64,000 nt of DNA from Schistocephalus solidus. Its lineage: Eukaryota > Platyhelminthes > Cestoda > Diphyllobothriidea > Diphyllobothriidae. Position numbers and translations under genes: made by a program. This document shows positions 1 through 8,829 of this stretch, in pieces; within the stretch, counting starts at the first letter, position 1; each line of letters opens with the position of its first letter. The notes beneath the pieces are model-generated. The model was not told where the DNA came from. It worked only from the letters and a program-made list of their open reading frames with translations, and did no database searches. The DNA is taken from contig WEDG01005177.1 in NCBI GenBank assembly GCA_017591395.1, positions 80,417-144,416 on the forward strand, given 5' to 3'.

Positions 1-960
1 ATGTGGGACCAGGTAGTTGATTTTCCCACCCGAGGATCAAACATACTTGATCTTATTTTTCGTAGAGGTTGTCAGCCATTGTAAGAGTCACCTTTAGATC
101 CACTTGGGAATTATGATCATACTATAGTTCTTTCTACACTAGAACTAGAGGCTGCTGAAACGTTTTCCAAAAAATATAGCTTTTTACGTGATTTCAGATC
201 AGCAAATATGAGGGAATTGCTAACACACCTAAATTCCCACGACTGGACTAACTTCTTTGTATGTTCGGATGTGAATGTTTGTACTGATACTTTTTACAAA
301 GTTCTATGTCAACTCATCTCTCGTTTTATTCCCCGTAAGAAAATAATTAATGTCAAGGATGAAGTCTACCTCCCTTTATCATTCCGCCGTAGACTGCGTA
401 GACTCTCCCGTCGTTTTCATCTACAAAACGACACCTCCGTCCTGCCCTTGATCCAGCAAATCTTTGAAGAGGCTAAGAGGCTGTCTGACGAAAAACGACA
501 AGCCGATGAGGTTACCTATGCCGAAAACCCTTCGTTAAATGTTGCGAAGCTCTTTTCGCGCACAGTAAAAGCGCAGAGAAAAACGCAGCACCCCGTACTT
601 CGAGACGCCTTACGAAACCCAATAGCTGACGCTAAGTTGACAGCTGATAGCTTCAATGCTTTCTTGTCTAGAACGTTTAGTGAACATATTGTCGACCCCT
701 TTCCTAACATCCGGGTTTGGACAGGTAACGTCCTCGAAACCATAACTTTTACCCTCTGGGACGTGACCGTAGCCATTCGGCGTTTTCGTCAATCTTACAG
801 TCCAGGACCAGATGGCGTCCCGGTCAGCGTTCTTAAGGCGGATGCAAACAATATATTTCCGTCCCTTCTGTATAAAATATTTAATCTTGCTCTTGAAAGT
901 GAAACTTTCCCTATTTTATGGAAGGAATCGCACATACTGCCTATTCCAAAACACGGCTGA
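1..960 (+). pseudogene. A1 ORF2 part 1: endonuclease end, linker and RT start
   Basis: One frame runs from base 1 to 960 with a TAA stop at 82-84. The first 27 codons contain NILDLIF, and LGNYDHTIV follows just after the stop; this is the usual end of an APE-type endonuclease, where the catalytic histidine sits in a (S/Y)DH motif. The linker (LLTHLNSHDWTNFF, PLSFRRRLRRLSRRF) is shared with all other L-A copies. RT motifs 1-2 begin near SPGPDGVPVSVLK (about 800-835). The frame ends at TGA 958-960 right after PIPKHG; related copies read Q there, so it is a point mutation. The start is outside the window. Confidence 0.85.
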
Positions 961-963
961 CCT

Positions 964-2327
964 ATGTCATTTGACGACTTTAGGCCAATAAATACACTAC
1001 CAGCAGTCTCGAAGATCTTCGAGACCTTGATCAAAGACAAGATGATGTGTCACCTAAAGAGAATAACCTACTTAATGCGGCTCAGCATGGTTTTCTCGAA
1101 AAAAGGTCTTGTGACACTTGCCAGCTCTCTTTCTTTGATCATGTGCTACAATCTAGAGACAGCGGTTTTGCAATTTACACCGTTTACTTCGATTTCACTA
1201 AGACTTTTGATCGTGTTGACCATGATCTCGTACTACTGAAACTTGCCTCCTTCGGCATAGGTAACAAGCTTCTGAACTTAATATTTTCCTATTTGAATGC
1301 TCGCGCACAACGGGTTAAAATTTCCGATGTTATCTACAACCCCACGCATGTCAGGAGTGGAGTTATTCAGGGCAGCGTGCTCGGCCCGCTTCTATTTTGC
1401 CTCTTTGTCAACGATGTTCCTGATTGTTTTCAGTATGGTAGGCCCTTTATGTACGCTGACGATTTAAAAGTTGCCTATCGATATAAACCGGTTGATCGCA
1501 ACATCGTGCTTGAGCTCTTAAAAACGGATCTTCAGGCCTTCGCTCAGTGGTGTCGCACATGGCGCCTCTCACTTTCTTGGCAAAAGTGCTCCGTGATGGT
1601 TATTGGTGACAACCATCAGCCCCACCTAAGCATAGACGGTCACGATCAAAATGTGCCTGAACTCATAAAGGATCTAGGCATATCATACTCTAGTAGTCTT
1701 AATCTGTCAGAGCACTGCGCCCTGACTGTCTCGAAAGCACGCCAAACGATTGGGTGAATTCTTAGACATTTTAAAATCGTCAAAATTAGAATCAGCCTCT
1801 ATAAAATGTATGTCAGGCCTAGTCTGGAATACTGCTCGTTTCTATTTAGCCTTCTGCACGCTAGTGAACGAAAGAAGATAGAATCAGTCCAACACTTCTT
1901 TACAAAAAGAGTTTTCTATTCAGATTACCGAAACATGTCCTACCACCAACGCTGTGAGCTTACAAGCCTTGACCCGCTGTGCCTTCGCAGATTACAGAAG
2001 GGATTATTTTTACTGTTTAAACTATGAAACAGCCGTACATTTTACCCCCTTACATCTCTGCGGCACCTCGACCACTCTCGGCCTACCAGTCATCGAGGTT
2101 TATTTCTATTTCTTCCTTTGGCACGCATAGTTAGATAGCGACAGTTGTTTTCGGTAAAAGCTATAGCAATCTGGAATAAGCTACCTAGAAGTATCAAAAT
2201 TCAGCAAAGCTATCCCTTGTTTACGCGAACTGTCACTAGTTTTCTACATTCAGGACACCTTCCAAAACTTTTGGGTGCTGACTCTGTTGAAGCTCTCTTC
2301 GGTTCTTATGGCATTCACGGACTCTGA
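964..2327 (+). pseudogene. A1 ORF2 part 2: RT core and C-terminal region
   Basis: The protein continues in frame with part 1 as SFDDFRPINTLPAVSKIFETLIKDKMM, then needs a frame change near 1047-1060. From 1047 it reads QHGFLEKRSCDT, YFDFTKTFDRVDH (motif A), SGVIQGSVLGPLLF (motif B) and MYADDLK (motif C; intact YADD, about 1449-1467). The same frame goes on to 2327 with stops at 1755-1757 and 2025-2027, passing YVRPSLEYCS and a post-RT region with AIAIWNKLP. The RT active site is intact but translation would be broken. Confidence 0.85.
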
Positions 2328-2526
2328 ATAGTTTGCAGGTCTTCATGCTGAGGGTAATATTTCTGGCTCTGCAGTCCTCAATTGGCTTATCTCTCAGTCG
2401 ACATCGAACAGCCGCTCGCCGACATACCTGCTGGTGCAGAATACCGGATCCGTAACATTGAATGGAGAGGTTCTTCACCGGGCAACTGTGTTAACGCGTC
2501 CCGGTTTAGAACTTTAATTACTCAAT

Positions 2527-2591
2527 AAGCTGCAGTTTTTTCTCCTGAAAATACCTGAAACAACGATCAGGAGTTTTTTCACTGTCAGCTT
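2527..2591 (+). other. ENE-like U-rich internal-loop stem-loop, A1 3' UTR
   Basis: Sense RNA would form a lower helix AAGCUGCAG / CUG(U)CAGCUU (nine pairs, one bulge), then an internal loop with UUUUUU on the 5' side and UUUUUUCA on the 3' side, then an upper helix CUCCUGA / UCAGGAG. Both sides of the loop are U-runs, so this is not a simple palindrome. That is the layout of ENE elements, whose U-rich loop clamps a poly(A) tract as a major-groove triple helix. It lies about 60 nt before the A-rich 3' tail. Function is inferred; the structure and its recurrence are seen directly. Confidence 0.65.
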
Positions 2592-2670
2592 GACCCTCTA
2601 CCGTATATATATTTATTTTTTTGACATTGCCTGTAAACTGGCAATAAATAAATAAAATAAAAATTAAATT

Positions 2671-3297
2671 AGGCCGCATTTGGAATATGCTATGCACGCC
2701 TGGAAACCCTGGACAGTTCAAGATCAGAACTGCCTCGAAATAGTACAGAGGAAAGCCACCAAAATGGTTAGAAGTCAAAGCACCTTGCCATATCAAACCC
2801 GCCTAATGAATCTTTATCTGTTCCCTTTGAGTTATAGGCAAATGCGTGGTGGTCTCCTGCAGACATTCCGCATTGTGAAGGAATTGGATTGTTGCCTGGA
2901 ATTCTCGAACTTCTTTGAATTTGCGGCCACGACCCATCTCCGAGGTCACCCATTGAAACTGCGTGTCCAGCAGGCAAGACTGGATGTGCACAAGTTCTCC
3001 TTCTCTGTCAGAGTGGTTAAATCATGGAATGCCCTCCCTGAAGACGTTGTGATGTCACCATCGCTGGAAAGCTTTAAAAGGAACCTTGACGGTTTTATGT
3101 TCCAAAACGAGCCTGAGCGATGAGGAATTTATCTTAACCCTCGAGAGTCATGCACCACTTGTCATATTTTAGGACCGCATTTGTACCTTTGCAACCCACA
3201 CGGTTTCTCTGTATACCGCACTTAATTTTACGATACAAATAGGGTACTCAAAGGCCTATGCCTATTTCCCTCAATAAATTGAATTGAATTGACCTTA
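2671..3297 (+). mobile_element. L-C1 3' end fragment (first copy)
   Basis: Sense-strand 3' part of an L-C1 element. It contains the post-RT coding region (2680-3123: LEYAMHAWKPWTVQ, ATKMVRSQSTLPYQTRL, GHPLKLRVQQARLDVH, VVKSWNALPEDVV), a TGA at 3121-3123, a 120-bp 3' UTR with the AATAGGG...CCTATTT hairpin (3237-3272) and the tail CAATAAATTGAATTGAATTGA. The 5' end is truncated against the A1 tail. It forms the left part of a 1040-bp tandem duplication. The coding frame is open for 147 codons. Confidence 0.9.
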
Positions 3298-3717
3298 TTT
3301 CGATTTCCCAGACGTAGCAGTGTGCATTTGTTTGAGTTGAAGGACAAGAGCCATCTGCGGGTACACTCTTCCAATCGACGAGGATTGCCTTGGAACTTGT
3401 CTTCATCAGCAGGATTGTGCAAGACTTGCCAGATTTTTATATCGTCCACAAACATAGCAAAGTCATAGTCCAATTCCTGAGCACAATCATTTAGGAACAA
3501 GGAAAATAATATCGGTTCGAATACTAACCCTTATAGGACTAAACACTCGATGACTGTGCGCTTTGATCACGCTCCACCTATACAGACCAATTGAGGACGA
3601 CCAACGAGAAAATGCTCTATCCACGCTAGCCGTTTTGCCTCCAATACCCGGATGTTTTCAAATTGTAAAGGAGAAGCTGGTGTGGAACATGATCAGAGAC
3701 CTTCTGAAATAAATGGT
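3298..3717 (-). mobile_element. L-C1 RT fragment, inverted (first copy)
   Basis: On the minus strand this encodes the RT palm: FLNDCAQELDYDFAMFVDDIKIW (motif C reads FVDD instead of FADD), then WLLSFNSNKCTLLRLGNRNKV; upstream are WIEHFLVGRPQLVCIGG and other palm sequence. It joins head to head with the plus-strand 3' end of the same family at the microsatellite tail (3297/3298). The motif C change and frameshifts make it inactive. Confidence 0.85.
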
Positions 3718-4337
3718 CATTTGGAATATGCTATGCACGCCTGGAAACCCTGGACAGTTCAAGATCAGAAGTGCCTCGAAATAGTACAGAGGAAAGCCAC
3801 CAAAATGGTTAGAAGTCAAAGCACCTTGCCATATCAAACCCGCCTAATGAATCTTTATCTGTTCCCTTTGAGTTATAGGCAAATGCGTGGTGGTCTCCTG
3901 CAGACATTCCGCATTGTGAAGAATTGGATTGTTGCCTGGAATTCTCGAACTTCTTTGAATTTGCGGCCACGACCCATCTCCGAGGTCACCCATTGAAACT
4001 GCGTGTCCAGCAGGCAAGACTGGATGTGCACAAGTTCTCCTTCTCTGTCAGAGTGGTTAAATCATGGAATGCCCTCCCTGAAGACGTTGTGATGTCACCA
4101 TCGCTGGAAAGCTTTAAAAGGAACCTTGACGGTTTTATGTTCCAAAACGTGCCTGAGCGATGAGGAATTTATCTTAACCCTCGAGAGTCATGCACCACTT
4201 GTCATATTTTAGGACCGCATTTGTACCTTTGCAACCCACACGGTTTCTCTGTATACCGCACTTAATTTTACGATACAAATAGGGTACTCAAAGGCCTATG
4301 CCTATTTCCCTCAATAAATTGAATTGAATTGACCTTA
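3718..4337 (+). mobile_element. L-C1 3' end fragment (second copy)
   Basis: Near-identical duplicate of 2677-3297, covering the post-RT region, terminal hairpin (4277-4312) and GAATTGAATTGA tail. A one-base deletion relative to the first copy (AAGAATTGG against AAGGAATTGG, near 3920) splits the frame into pieces ending at 3996 and starting at 3924. Other differences are single substitutions, including E to V three codons before the stop. Confidence 0.9.
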
Positions 4338-5105
4338 TTTCGATTTCCCAGACGTAGCAGTGTGCATTTGTTTGAGTTGAAGGACAAGAGCCATCTGCAG
4401 GTACACTCTTCCAATCGACGAGGATTGCCTTGGAACTTGTCTTCATCAGCAGGATTGTGCAAGACTTGCCAGATTTTTATATCGTCCACAAACATAGCAA
4501 AGTCATAGTCCAATTCCTGAGCACAATCATTAAGGAACAAGGAAAATAATATCGGTTCGAATACTAACCCTTATAGGACTAAACACTCGATGACTGTGCG
4601 CTTTGATCACGCTCCACCTATACAGACCAATTGAGGACGACCAACGAGAAAATGCTCTATCCACGCTAGCCGTTTGCCTCCAATACCCGGATGTTTCAAA
4701 TTGTAAAGGAGAAGCTGGTGTGGAACATGATCAGAGACCTTCTGGAAATAAATGGTAGCCATATCCACATTGAATTTAGCATCACATAAGGTTAGTTCGT
4801 TACACACGATCTTCCCCTACGAAAGCCGTATTGTGCATTGGAAAAGAGGTAACGGGTTTCTTTTTAAATCATTATTTTCTTTTTGACAACCTTCTCCATG
4901 ACATTGCAACAGATTGAGGTTAGACTAACAGGCATGTTGATTGTAGCAAGTGCACGAAAAGCGCTTTTGTGCAGCGGTGTGATGTGGGCTGTTTTCTTGT
5001 CACAAGGACGAATTTCCGTATCGAACAATCTCTGATACAGAAATGAAAGCGTTTTGGCCAGATATCGAGCAAGTTGGAGGAACAGCTTTGATGGAATTTT
5101 GGTGG
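4338..5105 (-). mobile_element. L-C1 RT fragment, inverted (second copy, longer)
   Basis: The minus strand encodes RT from the PAKLLLELA-like motif (here IPSKLFLQLARYLAKTLSFLY), through PVSLTSICCNVMEKVVKK and QYGFRRGRSC, to WIEHFLVGRPQLVCIGG and the FVDD region. 4338-4760 duplicates 3298-3720; 4760-5105 is single copy. At 5105 the sequence is interrupted by the 3' tail of an A1 copy and resumes upstream at 6831, where the L-C linker is found. The frame is broken by stops and indels. Confidence 0.8.
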
Positions 5106-6830
5106 GGATTTTTATTTTATTTTATTTCTTTATTGCCAGTTTACACGCAAGGTCAAAAATATATGCAGTAGAGGGTCAAGCTGACAGTGAAAAAAAACTC
5201 CTGATCGTTCTTTAAGATGTTTTCAGGAGAAAAAACTGCTGCTTATTGAGTAATTAAATTCAGGACAGGGACGCGTTAACACAGGTGCCCGGTGAACAAC
5301 TTCTCCACTCAGTGTTACGGATCCAGTATGCTGCACCAGCAGGTATGTCAGCGAGCGGCTGTTCACTGTCGACTGAGAAATAAGCCGATTGATGTCTGCA
5401 GAGCCAGCAATATTGCCCTCAGTATGAAGTCTGGCACAGGATTCAGAGTCAGTGAACGCCATCAAAACCGAAGAGAGCTTCAACAGAGTCATCACACAAA
5501 AGTTTGAGAAAGTGTCATGAATGCAGAAAACTAGTGACAGTTCGCGTAAACAAGGGATAGCTTTGCTGAATTTTGATACTTCTGGGTAGCTTATTCCAGA
5601 TCGCTATTTGTTCACCGAAAAAAAAACTGTCGGTATCTAACTGTGCCTGCCAAAGGAAGAAATAAAAATAAATCTCGATAACTGGTGCACCGAGAGTGGT
5701 CGAGGTGCCTCAGAGATATAAGGGGGTTAAATGTACGACGGTTTAGAAGTGTAAACAGTAAAAATAGTCCCTTCTATAATCAGCGAAGCCACAGCGGGTC
5801 AAGACTTGTAAGCTCACAGCGTTGGTGGTAGGACAGGTTTCAGTGTTCTTAATAGAAAACTCTTTTTTTGTAAAGAAGTGCTGGACTGAATCTATCTTCT
5901 TTCGTTCACTTTCGTGCAGAAGGCTAAATAGAAACGAGCAGTATTCCAGACAAGGCCTGACATACATTTTATAGAGGCTGATTCTAATTTTGACGGTTTT
6001 AAAATGTCTAAGAATTCACCCAATCGTTTGGCGTGCTTTCGAGACAATCAGGTTGCAGTGCTCTGACAGACTAAGACTTCTAGTATATGATATGCCCAGA
6101 TCCTTTATAACTTCAGGCACATTTAGATCGTGACCGTCTATGCTTAGGTGGGGCTGATGGTTGTCGCCAATAACCATACTAAGCAATTTTGCCAACAAAG
6201 TTCGAGCATAAAAAAAAGTTAGTCCAATCGTGGGAATTTAGGTGTGTTAGCAATTCCCTCATATTTTCTGATCTGAAATCACGGAAAAAGCTACATTTTT
6301 TGGAAAACGTTGCAGCAGCCTCTAGTTCTAGTGTAGAAAGAACTATAGTATGATTAGAATTCCCAAGTGGATCTAAAGGTGACACTGACAATGGCTGTCA
6401 ACCTCTACAGAAAATCAGGTCAAGTTTGTTTGATCCTCGGGTGGGAAAATCAACTACCTGGTCCCACATGCCTATATCTATGGCCCCAAAAATGTCTTCG
6501 AACTTTGCAGGACCGGAAATTGGAAACTAGAGAACTTCAGGAAGATGGAAGTCACCTGTAATCAAGCAGTTCTTCAGATTTAAGTCAGCTGTGGCGTGAA
6601 ATGCCTGAGAGAGACAAAGATCGTAATCCTTGCTGGCATTTGGTGGGCGATAGACCCTATCAACGAGTAAAGAGTTGTTATCTTTGTGATCTTCTCGGAG
6701 CCAACAGCTCTCTTCTACCGCGGTAAATTGGAGATATTGCAACGGAAGAAATGTAAGTGGTTGCCTAACATAGATACAGCTTCCTCCGCCACGGCCCTCA
6801 TGTCGATCATTCCGAATGTAAGCGAATGTA
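5106..6830 (-). mobile_element. L-A (A1) retrotransposon with internal deletion
   Basis: Minus-strand copy. From its 5' side it encodes endonuclease (6527-6835: RGGGSCIYV, VYRPPNA, ITGDFHLPEV, with the N of GDFN changed to H), the endonuclease end LGNSNHTIV and the linker (LLTHLNSHDWTNFF). Then at about 6185-6200 it jumps directly to the RT C-terminal segment (VIGDNHQPHLSIDGHDLNVP). About 1.3 kb present in the copy at 1-2670, including the whole RT palm, is missing. The 3' UTR with stem-loop and the tail (ATAAAGAAATAAAATAAAAT) end at about 5106. It sits inside an L-C1 element whose halves lie at 4338-5105 and 6831-7400. Confidence 0.85.
5178..5243 (-). other. ENE-like U-rich stem-loop, A1 3' UTR
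   Basis: On the minus (sense) strand: CAG lower helix core, UUUUUU, upper helix CUCCUGA, an apical segment of about 20 nt, UCAGGAG, UUUUUUUUCA, CUG. Same arrangement as 2527-2591; the upper helix is unchanged while the apical sequence has drifted. U-runs are again on the sense strand. Confidence 0.6.
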
Positions 6831-7400
6831 AGCATGCCTTCAGATATTTTACTTTTTTAAAGACAGCCTTTTATCGAAAGCGCATATTCCGAATAATTAG
6901 CGCTCTCATAAGCTCGTATCTAGATGAAATAAAAACAGCTTTTCTGGTGAAAATCAATTTAAAGAATTAATAAAAGTGCTTAGCTTTGTTTTATAATTCC
7001 TGATATTTCGAAACCGTCATTGTTTCTCATAACGTAATTGGATTCCTGTAAAGTGTGCTTTTTCGTTAATATTTGTATAGAAATTTGGTATTATGAATTG
7101 CTCGCTGGAGCAAATCCCTTTGTAATCCTGTCCTCTTTTGAAAATCACGCTTTTAACCTTATTCGTTTGGGTTTTGTATGCTTGCAAGGCCAGATTTTCA
7201 TTGGATTGGCGAAATTTCTTCCAAAGCCTTCCTTTCCGGTTACTCTCTCTTTTTAGATCTCTTGTTAGCCACTGTGGTCGCTTGGATCTCCTTAGTTTTG
7301 CTAACGTACAGTGGCAATATATTAAATTTAACAACCACTTCTGCAATAAATTCCAGGCCTCTGTGACGATCACAAGGAAGAGAAGATTCTAGTCTATTCG
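6831..7400 (-). pseudogene. L-C1 ORF2 linker between endonuclease and RT
   Basis: The minus-strand frame at 7017-7373 reads RSKRPQWLTRDLKRESNRKGRLWKKFRQSNENLALQAYKTQ, the linker of L-C also present at 28780-28930. Downstream, NDGFEI and SPEKL-like words match 29020-29110, and the sequence breaks off at GAAGGCATGC next to the A1 insertion (6830). RT sequence resumes at 5105, so this is the 5' part of the L-C1 copy that A1 entered. Confidence 0.75.
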
Positions 7401-7730
7401 TGATGACCCAGATCTAATTTGCAAAATCTCCTCGCCATATATTGGGCCTGGTTGTATTTATTGCAGATAGCAAAGAATATAAACCATATTCCCAGAAAGT
7501 TCTGCATAATCACCTTGACCAAGTGGAGGTAGGGAGTGTAACTCCTCTTTACTGACAGGATATTTAGTTAAGACAACTATTCTGTTGTCGTTCAGGCACT
7601 CTCGTTAAAACAAATGCATGCATGAGAAGAGCTTCAAATTTTCTATTTAGCAGACGGCAATCAAAGGATTAATTTGAGCACTGCGCCTGCATATCGTTCC
7701 ATCAAATGCTGGGTGCATGATAAAAACATC
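7401..7730. other. Unassigned AT-rich stretch
   Basis: No protein similarity, RNA gene or repeat recognised. It lies between the L-C1 linker and an L-B 3' UTR. It may be decayed retroelement sequence. Confidence 0.4.
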
Positions 7731-8265
7731 AAGGCGACTAACCATCGCCTTAATGTTTATTAATTTAAAATTAAGAATGAATACTTGGTTAGCACCGGCA
7801 AGGAACTGTCTGAGGAAAAATAAGAAACGAAATAAAGTTATCACAATGTGTGCAGATAAAATTTTCAAATACTTAATAATGTAGATAGAACTTGTCCTGC
7901 TATGTCAACAGTTAGCGATGTTTTGAAATTAATGATTAACTATAAAAAATAGGCAGTGAAAAAAACTCCTGCTTTAAAAATGGAGGCAGAGTTCAATAGG
8001 CCTTAATTTTTGAATCGAAGGTATTAGAAAAAACTGCTTAGGAAAAAATGGTCAGGTGGTAGAGTAGGGCAATACTGCAGAAGCATTTCAGAATGAGATA
8101 ATGAAACGTCGAGATGATTCTTTCTTGATTACTTAGGCGTATGAAAGAAAATCTCACAAAAATGCATCAATGAACTTAATTCCTCAGCATCTTAGGATCC
8201 AGAATTGAATTCTGATGATTGTTAGTATCCAAAGAAACAGCAGCATTTTAAAATGTGAACAACTG
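7731..8265 (-). mobile_element. L-B 3' UTR remnant
   Basis: Minus-strand L-B 3' UTR, aligned by eye with 19195-19690, 42490-42830 and 44890-45235 (shared words GTTAGCACCGG, ATGGTCAGGTGGTAGA, TCACTTAGGCGTATGAAA, AATTGAATTCTGATGATGG). No coding part remains. The 3' terminus is the TAAATT-rich stretch near 7740-7775. Confidence 0.8.
7951..8041 (-). other. ENE-like stem-loop, L-B 3' UTR (decayed)
   Basis: Minus-strand reading gives AAGCAG, UUUUUU, CUAAUACC...GCAGGAG, UUUUUUUCA, CUGCCU. The U-runs and lower helix core (GCAG/CUGC) survive, but the upper helix has decayed relative to the L-B copy at 19361-19452. Confidence 0.5.
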
Positions 8266-8344
8266 AATAATAATAATAGTTATAATAATAGTTGTATTTA
8301 ATACCGGTTTACAGGCATTGTCAGATGAAATATTCAGTGGATAG

Positions 8345-8432
8345 AGGCTGGCAGTGAAAAAAACTCCTGAATATATATCATTATAAGTGTTTTTCCTATT
8401 TTCATGTTATTCAGGAGAAAAAACTGCCGCCT
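8345..8432 (-). other. ENE-like U-rich stem-loop, A2 3' UTR (best helix)
   Basis: Minus-strand reading: lower helix AGGCGGCAG / CUGCC(A)GCCU, loop UUUUUU opposite UUUUUUUCA, upper helix CUCCUGAAUA / UAUUCAGGAG (ten pairs). Compared with A1 the lower helix has changed on both strands (GGCAG/CUGCC against CUGCAG/CUG-CAG) and the upper helix is longer. This is the cleanest member of the set. Confidence 0.65.
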
Positions 8433-8829
8433 GTAAGGATGATAGCAATTCAGATCAGGGAAGGACTAACACAATTGCAGTCTCTTTGCAGTCTCTCTGT
8501 CTTTGCTAGGAACCGGGATTCTGCCTCAGGCAAGAAATCATCCGTGTACGGTCGCTCACTGTCTGCCAAAGACGTCAACGGGTGCAGGCTGCAGAGACGG
8601 AGCCGTATCCCTCAAGGTAACACCTGGGATCGAGTTCAGATGCCGCGCACTCCGTCGAACAGGAAAACAGATTCTACCGTGTCGGCGCCCAGAATTCTTG
8701 GAAACTGTTCTGAATGCAAAAAAACTAGTAATGGTAATCTTAAACAAAGAATAACTCCGTTAGACTTTTATATTATGGGGAAGTTTATTCCACATGGCCA
8801 TGGCGTTTACCAAAAAGAACCGTCGATAC

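Larger units (their letters stand above)
1..2670 (+). mobile_element. L-A (A1) non-LTR retrotransposon, 5' end outside window
   Basis: A sense-strand copy runs from the C-terminal part of the endonuclease, through the linker, RT and post-RT region, to a 3' UTR ending in an A-rich tail (AATAAATAAATAAAATAAAA, about 2641-2670). It continues beyond the left edge. The tail is directly abutted by an L-C1 fragment starting at 2671, so this copy probably inserted into an L-C1 element. Coding frames are interrupted by stops and one frameshift, so the copy is dead. The 3' UTR carries the U-rich stem-loop at 2527-2591. Family assignment rests on RT and linker similarity to the copies at 5106-6830 and 8270-10850. 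Confidence 0.9.
2677..4760. repeat. Tandem duplication, 1040-bp period
   Basis: The segment starting at GGAATATGCTATGCACGCC (2682) recurs at about 3722 and the two units run in parallel to about 4760. Each unit is a plus-strand L-C1 3' end joined to a minus-strand L-C1 RT piece. Only a handful of differences are visible over about 1 kb, several being single-base changes in homopolymers. This is a recent duplication or an assembly duplication. Confidence 0.9.

Noticed and set aside
2527..2591. U-rich stem-loop as terminal inverted repeats of a DNA transposon or MITE
   Set aside because: The two arms do not pair through the homopolymer runs (U opposite U), and the structure always sits in the 3' UTR of a recognisable non-LTR element.
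8345..8432. Same stem-loop as a SECIS element
   Set aside because: No AUGA/GA non-canonical quartet with an apical AA in the right place; the U-runs are on the sense strand.
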